From Symbiodinium natans (taxonomy: Eukaryota; Sar; Dinophyceae; Suessiales; Symbiodiniaceae): a stretch of DNA of 50,000 bases. Shown here piece by piece: positions 19,744 through 30,543 of this stretch. Under the pieces are notes generated by a model. It did not search any database, was not told the DNA's origin, and saw only the letters and a list, made by a program, of their open reading frames with translations. The first letter of the stretch is position 1. The number at the start of each line of letters is the position of its first letter. The stretch spans positions 417,501-467,500 of the forward strand of contig CAJNDS010001113.1 in assembly GCA_905221605.1 (NCBI GenBank), read 5' to 3'. Position numbers and translations under genes: made by a program.

Positions 19744-20074
19744 GTTTAGGGTCAGTGTTTAGGGTTTAGGGTTTAGGGTTTAGGGTTTATGGTTTAGGGG
19801 TATACGCTGCCTTCCCCCACCTTTACCTACCCTAGTTAAGGGGTTTCAGGGCTTGCGGCTTGTTTTTGGCTTCAGAGGGGTTAGTGTTGTCTTGCTGTCT
19901 TCGGGCTTAAGGTGGTGTGCGAGTTTCGAGTGGACGGTTTGGAATGCTGAATTCGGTCTCTTTGAAGGGTTTAAGGTTGTTGAAGTCCCCTTTTTTGCAT
20001 CGGGTTTAGGCTTTCTGGGTTTGTCGTCTAGTGTGTCATTCACAGACCGGGCCATGGAACCGAGATTCTTGCAG

Positions 20075-20095
20075 GTGTATCCGGAGGAGCCGCAG
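20075..20095 (+). CDS. Possible 21-nt microexon
   Basis: Between attcttgcag and GTCTGC, seven codons in phase 0: VYPEEPQ. Right flank CCCTAAA. Very short, so could be chance. Confidence 0.3.
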
Positions 20096-20329
20096 GTCTG
20101 CAAACCCTCAAACCCTGAACCCTAAACCCCCAAACCCCCCAAACAAGAAAGCAACTGAGAAGCCGCCAAGGTCAGAATGCCCTCATGGTCTCAGCCCTAA
20201 ACATGCGCGGCGCAGAAAGGCCCTGCATCATCCGTGCAACCGCATCGAAGTTGAGGTATTTCGGGGTTTCGGGGCTAGGCGACTGGGAGTTTCATGCGGG
20301 CCTCGTCCTTGACATGTTCGTTTCAATGA

Positions 20330-20425
20330 AGTTATCACCCACTTCTAAGCCCCTTAAGTACCCCAGTAGGGTTATATTTAGTACAGTCATAATTGGGTTG
20401 CTAAGTACCATGAACCTCCTAAACC
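20330..20425. mobile_element. Family C TIR element, partial copy
   Basis: Contains ttatcacccacttctaagcc and the end signature taagtaccatgaacctcc shared with 30250-30405. No coding capacity. Confidence 0.45.
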
Positions 20426-20552
20426 CCAAACACCCTAAACCCTAAACCCTAAACCCTAAACCCTAAACCCTAAACCCCTAAACCCTAAACCCTAAACCCT
20501 AAACCCTAAACACCCTAAACCCTAAACCCTAAACCCTAAACCCTCCAAGCAG

Positions 20553-20617
20553 GAAGTGCCGCCTGTTGCTGGAGCACAGGGCCGATGTGCACCTGCCAGC
20601 ATCGGCCGCCGGGACCG
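20553..20617 (+). CDS. Candidate ankyrin-repeat exon
   Basis: Between ccaagcag and GTGGGC. The frame reads KCRLLLEHRADVHLPASAAG then T. 'LLLEHRADVH' matches the second helix and turn of ankyrin repeats (consensus LLL..GADvn), and the next residues match the start of the following repeat. Ankyrin repeats bind protein partners. Left flank CCCTAAA, right flank TTTAGGG. Confidence 0.6.
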
Positions 20618-20888
20618 GTGGGCTTGGGGTTTACGGTTTAGGGTTTAGGGTTTAGGGTTTAGGGTTTAGGGTTTAGGCGGTACAAGTCTTCATAGCCCAG
20701 ACCGTTGACAGATGTGAGCATGCAATCCGCTCCCAAATACCGGAAGCCACCGAAACCCTCAACAATTCAAAGCCCGAAACCCTAAACCCCAAGCCCTAAA
20801 CCCCTTGCCCTAAACCCCAAACCCTAAACCCTACACCCTGACCCTAAACCCTAAACACTGTACCGGCATGGGGTTTTGGAGGACGCAG

Positions 20889-20945
20889 ACCACGCTTGAG
20901 TGGGTGAAGGAGCGGATCAACCCAAAGTTCTCGGCCTTCCTGGAG
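20889..20945 (+). CDS. Candidate exon
   Basis: After gacgcag, reading TTLEWVKERINPKFSAFLE, ending at a GC donor (GCGAGA). If not spliced there the frame runs ARLLKQP to the TAA of the next CCCTAAA. Strong coding composition; no family recognised. Confidence 0.55.
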
Positions 20946-21065
20946 GCGAGACTCTTGAAGCAACCCTAAACCCTAAACCCTAAACCCTAAACCCTAAACC
21001 CTAAACCCTAAACCCTAAACCCTACACCTTAGCCCCTAAACCCTAAACCCTGCACTCCTGTGCAG

Positions 21066-21099
21066 GGTCTATGGTCGAAGTCTAAGTTTTCAGAGTGCG
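21066..21099 (+). CDS. Candidate short exon
   Basis: Between ctgtgcag and GTGCAG. It reads GLWSKSKFSEC. Small and not recognised. Confidence 0.35.
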
Positions 21100-21879
21100 G
21101 TGCAGGGCCCCAGAGCCTAAACCCCAAGCCCTGGGATTCGGGTTTGTCGGTTTAGGGTCTTAGGGGTTAGGGGTTAGGGTTTATGGGCTTAGGGGTTTAA
21201 AGGTTTTCTGGGATTAAGGGGTTTAGGGGTCTAGGGGTGTAACGGGGTGTAGGGGTCTAGGGGCTTAGGGGCTTAGGGTTTATATAGGGTACTTGAACCC
21301 TTCTTTTGCTAGACCTCCTATCCCTGCAAAGCCCTGTTGTCAGATGGCCACAGGATGCACGAAGAGATCCGTCGGGCCTTGAGGCTTCACTGAGAAAAAT
21401 GTTGGTAGCCCAGTCATGTCTTTTTCTCCCATTTTTCGTTCTAAGTTTCCTGATAAGGTTAAAAAAACCCAGCCCCAAAAGGGTACTACCCATATGATTA
21501 AATGCTGCGTGGGCTACAAAGACCCTAAACCCTAAACATCGCTGAAACTCCAAATCCTTGAAAGGATTTCTCGGAGGTTGTTGCGCCCGAAGCCCTAAAC
21601 CCCAGACCCTAACCTCAAAGGCCCTAAGCCCTAAGAAGAAAAACGGGTGAGAGAACGACACATGCTGGTGTTGTTTGCGCACACCACGTTGGGCCTGCAC
21701 GCCCAACGCACTTCACGATTTCCATGGCGCCTCCTGTGATCCCTGCACGTCCTAAACCGCGCACCCTCAGAGCCCTGAACCCGAACCCTCAGCCCTGAAC
21801 CCTGAACCCTTGACCCTAAACCCCAAACCCTGAGCCATGAAGCCTAAACCCTGAGCCCTAAGCCCTGAAGATTCTCCAG

Positions 21880-21948
21880 GCGATCTCCAAAGGGGAGGCT
21901 GCAGAGCTCGCCCGATGCCTAAGAGTCTCCCAAGCCCATTCTGCAGCG
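21880..21948 (+). CDS. Candidate helical exon, phase 0-0
   Basis: Exactly 23 codons between attctccag and GTAGGG: AISKGEAAELARCLRVSQAH then SAA. Good coding composition and a consensus-like donor. The flanks are degenerate CCCTAAA-type sequence. Confidence 0.6.
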
Positions 21949-22089
21949 GTAGGGACCCTAAATGCCGAAATCCGCTACCCCAAGCCCGAAACCCTAAACC
22001 CCTAATCCTTGACCCTAAGCAGTTTTAATCCACCCTCAACCCTCAACCCTCAACCCTAAACACTTTCAATCCTAGACCCTTCCCCACAG

Positions 22090-22120
22090 ATCCCCTGAAC
22101 ACCAACCTGCCCTGAGTCTG
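22090..22120 (+). CDS. Possible short exon
   Basis: Between cttccccacag and GTTTAG (first unit of a TTTAGGG tract). It reads SPEHQPALSL. The polypyrimidine acceptor is good; the exon is very short. Confidence 0.35.
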
Positions 22121-22730
22121 GTTTAGGGGGTTAGGGTTTAGTTTTGAGGGTTTAGGTTTAGGGTTTAGGGTTGGGGTTTAGGGTTTAGGGTTTAGGGTTT
22201 AGGGTTTAGGGTTTAGGGTTTAGGGTTTAGGGTTTAGGGTTTAGGGTTTAGGTTTGGGGTTTAGGGTTTGGGGTTTAGGGTTTAGGGTTTAGGGTTTAGG
22301 GTTAGGAGTCGTTCAGGATCAGGTTCTGTAAGGCTGCTTAAAATTTGTTTTGGGCTTGCTTAAGTTCATGTACGCGTTTGGGTTAAGGGTTTAGGTTTCG
22401 GGCTTGCGGTATGCCCTTCCGGGTTTAGGGTCTAGGGTTAAGGGTTTAGGGTTTAGGGTTTAGGTTTAGGGTTTAGGGTTTAGGGTTTAGGGTTTAGGGT
22501 TTAGGGTTTAGGGTTTAGGGCTTCGGGCTTGGTCTAGGTCCTCCCCCCAATTTCCGGTTCAGTGCTTCGGGCTTAGCGCTGAAGGGTTTTTCGGTTCCAA
22601 TTCAAAGAATCATCGTCATATTTGAGTTTAGCATTTGGCGGTTCAGGGTTTTGTTTTTTGGAGTTTAGGATTTTAGCCCTAAACCGTAAGCCGGGGGGGC
22701 CCTGCTTCCCTCCGGCCCTAAGCACCACAG

Positions 22731-22790
22731 CCACGGGTGGATGAAGCACCACAAGGGAAGCAGAGTTTCGTAGAGTTTCAAGGTCCCTGC
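22731..22790 (+). CDS. Candidate exon, phase 0-0
   Basis: After agcaccacag, 20 codons reading PRVDEAPQGKQSFVEFQGPC to a GTGATC donor. An alternative donor, GTCCCT, lies 8 nt earlier. Not recognised. Confidence 0.5.
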
Positions 22791-23025
22791 GTGATCTTTA
22801 AGACCTGAACCCCGAACCGCGAAACCCTAAATCCTAAACCCTTCCGTCTCAGTTCGCAGGCCACAGTGCATAGACACCCTCAGAGCCCTAATGCCCCACA
22901 CCCCAAACCCCTGCAGGGGTTTGGGGTTCAGGGTTCAGGGTTTAGGGTGTAGGGGTTTTAGGGTTTAGGGTTTAGGCCCTAAACCCTACAGATCCGCAAC
23001 CCCCAAAAACGATGCTCAAAGGCAG

Positions 23026-23068
23026 TTACCTTGGACGGGCCCTCGGCTGAGGAGCCCTAGAGCGGCCG
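23026..23068 (+). CDS. Possible exon
   Basis: Between aaaggcag and GTGCGG. Frame 1 reads LPWTGPRLRSPRAA; another frame reads TLDGPSAEEP and stops. Ambiguous. Confidence 0.3.
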
Positions 23069-23650
23069 GTGCGGCCGTCGACGTGTGGTTTGGTGGTTGG
23101 GGTCTGGGGCTTAAGGGTGTTAGGGTGTTAGGGTGTTTTAAGGTTCAGGGCTTAGGGTTTAGGGCTCAGGGCTTAGGGTGTTACATTGCTTGCTATTGGG
23201 GGGGGGGGGGGGGTAGGTTTTCGGGTTTTCACCCATTTTTGACAGTGCGGCCCTCCGGGGCCGATAGTTTCTGGCCTGTGCGGTTGAGTTCGCCTGGAAA
23301 CCCTGAAAGCCAAAGGGGGTTTAGGGTTTAGGGTTTAGGGTTCAGGGTGTAGGGTTTAGGGCTTAGGGCTTAGGGGTGTGTAGAGCTTGGGGCTTAGGCT
23401 ATAGGGAACCTTGCCCTGAACCCGAGACGTAATCCTGGGTTGAAGGGGACTTTGGGGCCCGCAGGCGTAGGTTAGCGAAATTTTAGCTGGCACGCTGTGC
23501 GGGTTCTTCGAAATTCGGCTCCCTTGGAAGCGGTTCCCTCTGGTGTGATAGAGAAACCGGGTTTAGGGTTTAGGGTTTAGGATTTAGGATTTAGGGGACG
23601 ATGTGGAGAAGGGGGCCCAAGTTCGAACAACCCCACTGTCACGAATGCAG

Positions 23651-23734
23651 CCTGACGCACGTAGCTCGCGCAGCGGAGCCCCAGATGTCAAGGAGCCCCC
23701 CGCCCCCCCCCCCCCCCCCCAACAGTTCGAGATG
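23651..23734 (+). CDS. Candidate exon encoding a polyproline run
   Basis: After cgaatgcag, reading PDARSSRSGAPDVKE then PPAPPPPPQQFEM. The C homopolymers at 23696-23701 and 23703-23720 are in the proline frame. Donor near GTTTCG. The homopolymer length may vary between alleles or be a sequencing artefact, which would shift the frame. Confidence 0.45.
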
Positions 23735-24013
23735 GGGTTTCGGGTTTAGGGTTTGTAGGGTTTGTAGGGTTTAGGGTTTGGGGTTTAGGGTTTAGGGTTT
23801 AGGGTTTAGAGTTCAGGGTTTAGGGTTTAGGGTTTAGAGTTCAGGGTTTGTTCCAGGTCCCACGCGAGATCAACACAAGTGCTCACTGCGCGACAGTGTC
23901 GTCGCGGGTCGCAGCTTGGCAAAGATGTCAAGGCGGAAGGCCCCTGAACGTAGAGGCGTTGGCCGGAGAGCATTAGGGGGCTGAGCTCCACCCACATTAC
24001 CCAAAATTCTGGC

Positions 24014-24250
24014 CTAAACCCTAAACCCTAAACCCTAAACCCTAAACCCTAAACCCTAAACCCTAAACCCTAAACCCTAAACCCTAAACCCTAAACCCTA
24101 AACCCTAAACCCTAAACCCTAAACCCTAAACCCTAAACCCTAAACCCTAAACCCTAAACCCTAAACCCTAAACCCTAAACCCTAAACCCTAAACCCTAAA
24201 CCCTAAACCCTAAACCCTAAACCCTAAACCCTAAACCCTAAACCCTAAAC
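24014..24250. repeat. (CCCTAAA)n array, about 240 bp
   Basis: Uninterrupted perfect CCCTAAA units, one of the purest arrays in the window. A second pure array is at 24715-24838. Confidence 0.97.
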
Positions 24251-25559
24251 CCTATAAACCCTAAACCCTAAGCCCTCAACCCCAACATGCCAACACCTAA
24301 ACCCTGTAGACCTGAGCCCTGGGCCAAGAAAAGCCCTCAAAGCCCAACGTTTTCTGTAGTACAGCCCTGACAAGGTCTCCAGGGTTTAGGGGTACTAGGG
24401 GTATTTAGGATTTATAGGGCTAGGGTTTAGGTTTAGGGATGAATAGGGTTTAGAGCTGTTTGCTAAATCTGAGATGTTTTTCGATGCTTAGTCGCAACCC
24501 TCCACGCTGGACACGAAGCTAGCCGCCCCGGTGGCCCTAAACCCTAAACCCTAAACCCTAAATCCTAAACCCTAAACCCCCGGTCGCCCGACTGTTTCGG
24601 TATTGACCCATTCCTAGACATGGAATGGTGGGGAACATCCTTGCAGGCGCCTCGAGACCGAAATGGCCCTAAAGCCCTAAAGCCTCAACCCCTAAAGCCA
24701 CAATCCCAGCCAAAGCCCTAAACCCTAAACCCTAAACCCTAAACCCTAAACCCTAAACCCTAAACCCTAAACCCTAAACCCTAAACCCTAAACCCTAAAC
24801 CCTAAACCCTAAACCCTAAACCCTAAACCCTAAACCCTAGGAGGCCCATCTCGCGCCTACAGGGTTCCAGAACAGCAGGCATTTAAGCCTGGACTGGCCC
24901 AGCTTTCTGTTCATAGTGCCCCACGGCCTCAGGTGCACGAGCTGCGACTCTGGGTTTAGGGTTGAGGGTTTAGGGTTTAGGGTTTAGGGTTTAGGGCTAC
25001 AGGCAAGGCTAGGGATTCAAGGGTTTGGGCCTGCCTAGATGGGGGAAGTGTGCTTCTCTGTTTGTGTGCGGTTTAAGACCGTCCCTACAACTCTCAAGTT
25101 TTTGAACCTGACCAGTGCTTGAACTTGTGGTCCCTTTTGGGTGCCCCCAAATATGGTGGCCCAGTCCAAAAACAGGCATATGCGTCCCTTGAAGGGGAAT
25201 CCGTACTATCTAGGCAACCTAGCTTCGGGTGTTTTTTGAACAACTACCAAAATAGGGACCCGGAGCTCCAAAGGGCGTGTGGGTTCAGGGTGTAGGGATT
25301 AAGGCATCGTACAAGTTTTTGTTCTTTGTTGATGCCGTCAACGAAGGTCTCCGAATCCGCGCCTGGGAGCCCTGAACCCTCAATGACAGAAGTTGGATGA
25401 AACAACAGACCCTGCACCCTAAACCTTAAACCCCAACCTAGACACAAAAGACGCAGTCTCGGAAAGTCAAGCTAGAGTAGTAGGAGTGTGCGGAGCGGCT
25501 TCAGGAATCATCTGAGGACTGACCTGTGGCAATGCCTTTCGAGAGTTCTGTTTCCACAG

Positions 25560-25620
25560 ATGGAGCCGTGGGCCAAAGGGAACCCCCAACATCCGGAACA
25601 TGCTCAAATGCAATCGAGCT
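25560..25620 (+). CDS. Candidate exon, possible start exon
   Basis: A polypyrimidine acceptor (ctgtttccacag) is followed directly by ATG: MEPWAKGNPQHPEHAQMQSS. Donor GTTATG. In dinoflagellates a spliced leader is trans-spliced at such AG sites, so this could be the first coding exon of a gene, or an internal exon with Met by chance. Confidence 0.45.
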
Positions 25621-26039
25621 GTTATGGCCTAAACCCTATAAACCCTAAACCCTCTAAACCCTAAACCCTATAAACCCTAAACCCTAAACCCTAAACCCTT
25701 CACCTTCCCTAGAGCTTAGACTCACAACACTAGACACGTCTCGATGGCATCGCCGCGCCCGAATATGCCACGGGGGCCCGGTTTCGGAAAGTGAGAGCTG
25801 GGTTCGTTGCTACAGGACCCACAGGCGCGGAGAAAAGTTTGCAGAAACCCTAAGCCCTAAACGAATCCTATCCCGGGCCACGAAGGGGCCCTTTGCTGGC
25901 ACCCGAAGCTGAAAGACAGAATACCGGATAAGTACTACCAAAAGAGACCCTAAACCCCAAACCCCAAACCCTAAACCCTAAACCCTGAACACTAAACCCA
26001 AAACCCTAAACCTTATGCTACACCAATGGAGAATGCAAG

Positions 26040-26081
26040 ACCCTGAGAGGGCGCAGAGACGAGATTTAGCCCCAAGTTTCG
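26040..26081 (+). CDS. Possible exon
   Basis: Between aatgcaag and GTTCAT, reading PERAQRRDLAPSF. Right flank is the TTTGGGG array. Low-moderate support. Confidence 0.35.
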
Positions 26082-26104
26082 GTTCATGTGGCTTGAGGGC
26101 TTGG

Positions 26105-26250
26105 TCTTGGGGTTGGGGTTTGGGGTTTGGGGTTTGGGGTTTGGGGTTTGGGGTTTGGGGTTTGGGGTTTGGGGTTTGGGGTTTGGGGTTTGGGGTTTGG
26201 GGTTTGGGGTTTGGGGTTTGGGGTTCGGGGTTTGGGGTTTGGGGTTTAGG
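26105..26250. repeat. (GGGTTTG)n private variant array
   Basis: About 19 GGGTTTG units with almost no canonical TTTAGGG until the right edge. In the + frame it encodes GVWGLGF repeats, which explains the open frame here. Confidence 0.95.
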
Positions 26251-26766
26251 GTTTAGGGCGGCTTAGGGCGGCTTAGGGCGGGTGTGGTTACGCTCAGCAT
26301 TTGCCAGCAGAAGAGCTCAGGGAGAAAGGAGCGTCACACACTACCTTCCTTAAAGCCCTATAACCTTGAACCCTAGAGTCTAGGACCTGGATGTTGGGGC
26401 ATGCATGAAATATGCCTCAGATAAATCCGAAACTCGAGAACCCTGTACCCTTGGACCCGGATGTCGGGGCATGCAAGAAGCCTTAGATAGTTGCCTCACC
26501 CTGAACCCTAAACCCTGATTAAACCCTAAACCCTAAACCCAACACCCTAACCCTAAACCTTAAACCCTCAACCCTGGAAACCGGAAAAGCGCTACTTGTA
26601 TGAGACGTTTCAAGACAATCACCATTTTGAGATGTCTGGGAACATCTTGAGCTCTTAGGGTTTAGGGTTTGGGGTTTGGGGTTTAGGGTTTAGGGCTAGG
26701 GTTAGGACGGCAAACCCAAGATTGAAGGTTGAAGATTCTGTGGGAACTCTCGCCCGACGTCTTCAG

Positions 26767-26823
26767 TTGTCTGCTCCGGTCCTGAAGCATCTTGAGGTCA
26801 AGACATCAAGTCGAAGATTCCAG
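26767..26823 (+). CDS. Candidate exon
   Basis: After gacgtcttcag, reading LSAPVLKHLEVKTSSRRFQ. The 3' edge is not fixed; the frame runs to TAG in the next TTTAGGG-like unit. Not recognised. Confidence 0.45.
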
Positions 26824-27156
26824 GGGACTTATAGGGCTTAGGCAAACCTACAGGAAGAAGCCCTAAACCTAAACCCAAAACCCCAAACCCCAAACCCCAA
26901 ACCCCAAACCCCAATCCCCAAACCCAAAACCCAAAACCCCAAACCCCAAACCCTAAACCCTAAACCCTCAAGGCAGGGCTCTTGGGTTGTCACCGTCTTC
27001 GCGGTGTGAAGCTCTAGACCTTCCAATCCCTAAACCCTAAACCCTAAACCCTAAACCCTAAACCCTAAACCCTAAACCCTAAACCCTAAACCCTAAACCC
27101 TAAACCCTAAACCCTAAACCCTAAACCCGCAACCGTAAAGCTCCCAAGCCCAGCAG

Positions 27157-27180
27157 GCGTCTTCAAGGTTCAAGTCCTAG
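27157..27180 (+). CDS. Possible 24-nt exon
   Basis: Between cccagcag and GTAGCC, reading VFKVQVL. Left flank CCCTAAA (27027-27128), and a TTTAGGG array follows at 27219. Confidence 0.35.
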   Translation, partial: ASSRFKS

Positions 27181-27218
27181 GTAGCCCCTTGGGGACAGTC
27201 TATATTTCGCCTTCTTGC

Positions 27219-27490
27219 GTTTAGGGTTTAGGGTTTAGGGTTTAGGGTTTAGGGTTTAGGGTTTAGGGTTTAGGGTTTAGGGTTTAGGGTTTAGGGTTTA
27301 GGGTTTAGGGTTAGGGTTTAGAGTCAAGTTAGACTCAGACGGCCATGCCGAACGTGGAGCGCTTGGACCTAGATCCTGACAGGCCGGGCGGCCCTGAAGT
27401 GCTAAACTTGTTTAGGGTTTAGGGTTTAGGGTTTAGGGTTTAGGGTTTAGGGTTTAGGGTTTAGGGTTTAGGGTTTAGGGTTTAGGGAGC
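27219..27490. repeat. Two (TTTAGGG)n arrays around a short island
   Basis: Pure TTTAGGG at 27219-27320 and 27411-27488 flank the candidate exon at 27339-27409 in the same orientation, an exception to the inverted flank pattern. Confidence 0.95.
27339..27409 (+). CDS. Candidate exon with an internal ATG
   Basis: After agactcag and before GTTTAG. From an ATG at 27345 it reads MPNVERLDLDPDRPGGPEVL. It could be a first coding exon. Not recognised. Confidence 0.42.
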
Positions 27491-27701
27491 TCCAAAGAAC
27501 TAGCTCTCACCCGATATCGTCTTCTGCTAAGCCCGCAAGGGTGTGCACACTTTGAGCTTGCCTCATGCACCAACTCTAAACCGGAAACCCAAAACCTTAG
27601 ACACTCAAAAACGCTGAGCCCTAAACCTTAAACCCTAAACCCTAAGCCCTGAGCCCTGAGCCCTAAGCCCTAAGCCCTAAGCGATACAACCCAACCCGCA
27701 G

Positions 27702-27765
27702 CCTGAACTCCTGATCCCTCAAGGGGGTCCAAGATGGGACCCTACACCCTTCATTCGTGATGTTG
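27702..27765 (+). CDS. Candidate exon
   Basis: Between aacccgcag and GTGCAG, reading PELLIPQGGPRWDPTPFIRD. Coding-like composition and good splice sites. Left flank CCCTAAG, right flank TTTAGGG-like. Confidence 0.5.
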
Positions 27766-27941
27766 GTGCAGTATAGGGTTTAGGTGTCGGGTTTAGGGTT
27801 TACGGTTCAGGGTTTAGAGTTTAGGGTTTAGGGTTAGGGTTTAGGGCTTAGGGTTTAGGGTTTAGGGTTTGGGGTTCTGGGTTTTGGGTTCTGGGTTTTG
27901 GGTCGCGGGTTTTGGGTTCAGGGTTGTTTTGGGGGCACCAG

Positions 27942-28003
27942 GAGATTGCAATTACAATTGAGCAGTTCTTACTTCTAGAATGGCTACCAAACTATGATCT
28001 TCA
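27942..28003 (+). CDS. Candidate exon with reversed flanks
   Basis: After ggggcaccag, reading EIAITIEQFLLLEWLPNYDL. Here the left flank is TTTGGG-like and the right flank CCCTAAA, the opposite of the usual arrangement. The donor is not clear. Confidence 0.42.
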
Positions 28004-28058
28004 CCCTAAACCTTGAACCTAAACCCTAAACCCACATACCTAAACCCTTTGACACCAA

Positions 28059-28081
28059 GCTCTTTGCCTTGGGCTCAAAAC
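28059..28081 (+). CDS. Possible 23-nt exon
   Basis: Between acaccaag and the consensus donor GTAAGA, reading LFALGSK. Confidence 0.35.
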
Positions 28082-28221
28082 CGTAAGACCCAAACTCCGA
28101 TACACTCCAAGCCCTAGATGTACCTTTAACGCGACGCGTTATAGGGTTCAGGATTTAGGGTTTCCCAGGTTTAGGGTTTAGGGTTTCGGGTTTAGAGTTT
28201 AGGGTTTAGGGTTTAAGGCAG

Positions 28222-28287
28222 AAGCTCTACCCCTCAAAACACATCGGCACACCCGAAGTGCCCTCCCGGATCCCAAGGCTCCAAGCG
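28222..28287 (+). CDS. Candidate exon, phase 0-0
   Basis: Exactly 22 codons between ttaaggcag and GTACCT: KLYPSKHIGTPEVPSRIPRL then QA. Good composition; not recognised. Confidence 0.5.
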
Positions 28288-28575
28288 GTACCTCATTGGG
28301 GTCCTTTTTTAGGGGGATCCTACTATTTGGGGGTTACCCTAACCCTAAACCCTAACCCTAAACCCTAGACCGTAGACCCTAAACCCTAAACCCTAAACCC
28401 TAAACCCTAAACCCTAAACTCCAAATTCTAAACCCTAAACCCTAAACCCTAAACCCTGAACCCTGAACCCTGAACCCTGAACCCTAAACCCTAAACCCTA
28501 AACCCTAAACCCTAAACCCTAAACCCTAAACCCTATCTGCGTAAACCCTCACATCTGAGCCCACCCTTGTCCCAG

Positions 28576-28669
28576 GCCTGCCTTCTTGCTGGTGGAACCT
28601 CCACAAGTCTCCCGTCTCATTGGGGTCTGCCAGGGCTTCAGGATTCAGTGCTTTCAGGACTTATGACGC
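28576..28669 (+). CDS. Candidate exon
   Basis: Between ttgtcccag and GTAAAC, 94 nt reading ACLLAGGTSTSLPSHWGLPG then LQDSVLSGLMT. An earlier donor (GTGCTT at 28648) is possible. CCCTAAA flanks both sides. Confidence 0.45.
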
Positions 28670-28912
28670 GTAAACCCTAAACCCTAAACCCTAAACCCTA
28701 GACCCTAAACCCTAAACCCTAAACCCTAAACCCTAAACCCTAAACCCTAAACCCTAAACCCTAAACCCTAAACCCTAAACCCTAAACCCTAAACCCTAAA
28801 CCCTAAACCCTAAAAACTAAACCCTAAACCCTAAACCCTAAACCCTAAACCCTAAACCCTAAACCCTAAACCCTAAACCCTAAACCCTAAACCCTAAACC
28901 CTAAACCTAAAC
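28670..28912. repeat. (CCCTAAA)n array, about 240 bp
   Basis: Almost perfect array with one CTAGACC and one AAAACTAAA interruption. Confidence 0.95.
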
Positions 28913-28948
28913 ACTAGATTTGCCAATATCCCGGCCGGCCGACCTCAG

Positions 28949-28978
28949 CCACTCAGCAGCCACTGCAGGGCTGCTTCC
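28949..28978 (+). CDS. Possible 30-nt exon
   Basis: Between cgacctcag and the consensus donor GTGAGA, reading TQQPLQGCF. Confidence 0.4.
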
Positions 28979-29439
28979 GTGAGAAAAACAGCTTCACACC
29001 CCAAGCACCCTAAATCCTAAACCCTAAACCCTAAACCCTAAACCCTAAACCCTAAACCCTAAACCCTAATCCCCTGCTTAGAAGCAGTGTTATAAGGAGG
29101 GTAACTATGGCTACAACCCTAAATTTAGGGTACTTACTTGGAAGCAGTGTTACATGTAGGGTAACGCTGGTTCTGGGTACTTATCACCCCTGCTTACAAG
29201 TACAGGGAGAGCGCACAAGGTTACCTAAAAGCGTGGTCATGAGTAAATAACCAGAGCCACAACCTCACGAAGGGTACAGAAGACCCTGCTGACGGGTACC
29301 TATGAACCTTGAAGTAGCTCTCCGAAAGCCCGAACCTTTAGCCCACCCCTAAACCCTAAACCCTAAACCCTAAACCCTAAACCCTAAACCCTAAACCCTA
29401 AACCCTAAACCCTAACCCCCCCCCTAATTGCCTCCACAG

Positions 29440-29514
29440 GAACAGCGTGGATCCACTGGCCTACTGGTGGAGGAGCCAGCCCAGAAGAAGCCGCGCATTG
29501 GGAAGATCGAGGCG
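29440..29514 (+). CDS. Candidate exon, phase 0-0
   Basis: After gcctccacag, 25 codons: EQRGSTGLLVEEPAQKKPRI then GKIEA, to a GTTCTT donor. It can extend to 29542 (GTACCA donor). The acidic then basic composition resembles a linker before a domain. Left flank CCCTAAA. Confidence 0.5.
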
Positions 29515-29619
29515 GTTCTTTGGAAGTGTCCAGGGTCACAGGGTACCATAGGGGTCGAAGAGTTACTGATATCCGCTTATGGTCCCTATATAACTATATA
29601 CACCATAGTAACCCCCCTT

Positions 29620-30240
29620 CCCCCCCCCCCCCAAAAAAAAAAAAAAAAGATGTATATATTATATATATATATGTATATATATATATACAAACACCAAAAA
29701 CCTATTCTACTCATCAAAGGCCCGAGTATCACCCTCCGTGCAGATCGTTTCCGGGGTGAGCGTTGATGAGCTTCGGTTCTTGGAGTCGCCAGCAAACTGT
29801 ATAACCTCGAGGTCGCTCCATACACAAGTGCATATGTCTAAGAATAGTTCAACATACCGCAAGCCCATGGGCCCTTCACCTATAAAACGAGAATTTAAGG
29901 AAAGACTTTATTATGCTTGTGTAGCACCTGTATCAAAGTTGGGGTACCTTTTTGGGTCCCATATAGACTACGACGCCAACCATGACAAGAGGACCCAAAT
30001 TGAGGACCACCCATATGCAGCAGCCTCGCTTGCGATTGAACAGAACCAAAGGTTTCAAGTCCATCAGGCTTATGATATGGGTAGTTCTCTAAATTTGGGC
30101 CCCTTTGGGGGGTCCTTACCATAAGACTGCCGTATTCTATCGGGGAGCCCCCCCCCAAAAAACAAAAAACAATAAAAGGAACCCACTTTGAGAACTTCCC
30201 AAAGGAACGTGAGGGCAGTATAGGAGAGCAGCTGATCCCA
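29620..30240. other. Low-repeat stretch, function unknown
   Basis: Starts with C and A homopolymers and a TA microsatellite (29650-29685). A 128-codon + frame (29738-30124) has no recognisable family and overlaps open - frames; no telomeric units. Possibly part of a transposable element with the family C copy that follows. Confidence 0.4.
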
Positions 30241-30245
30241 ATCTT

Positions 30246-30405
30246 TCTTGGGGTACTGGGGGTTCATGGTACGTATTGGCCAATTGTAACTATTGTAACT
30301 GTACTTCTAACTGTACTTAGAACCATGTTAGGGCACTTAAGGGGCTTATAAGTGGGTTATAAGTACAGAAATACTTGGTCAATAAGTACCATGAACCTCC
30401 AAGCA
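30246..30405. mobile_element. Family C TIR element, best copy
   Basis: Left end cttgg..ggttcatggtacgtattggccaa and right end ttggtcaataagtaccatgaacctccaag are inverted repeats of about 25 bp. The interior holds short direct repeats of TGTAAC/TACTTCTAAC. Diverged copies: 4003-4080, 7655-7775, 20330-20425, 29060-29320, 37190-37320, 49720-49808. No protein. Confidence 0.7.
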
Positions 30406-30543
30406 GTTTCATGTTGCCTTAGTACGGGCCCTTAGAAGGGGGCCCCCTCGTGTACGCCTGCTATACCTTCTAATTACAACCCCAGGGCCCATACACCAGG
30501 ACCCCTTTATAAACATCGCATACACTAGGACCCTTTATAAACA

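Noticed and set aside
26015-26266. GVWGLGF repeat protein frame
   Set aside because: The repeated part is just the GGGTTTG array translated; only the first part may be an exon.
29738-30124. 128-codon + frame
   Set aside because: No recognisable domain and overlapping - frames. It cannot be supported as a gene from sequence alone.
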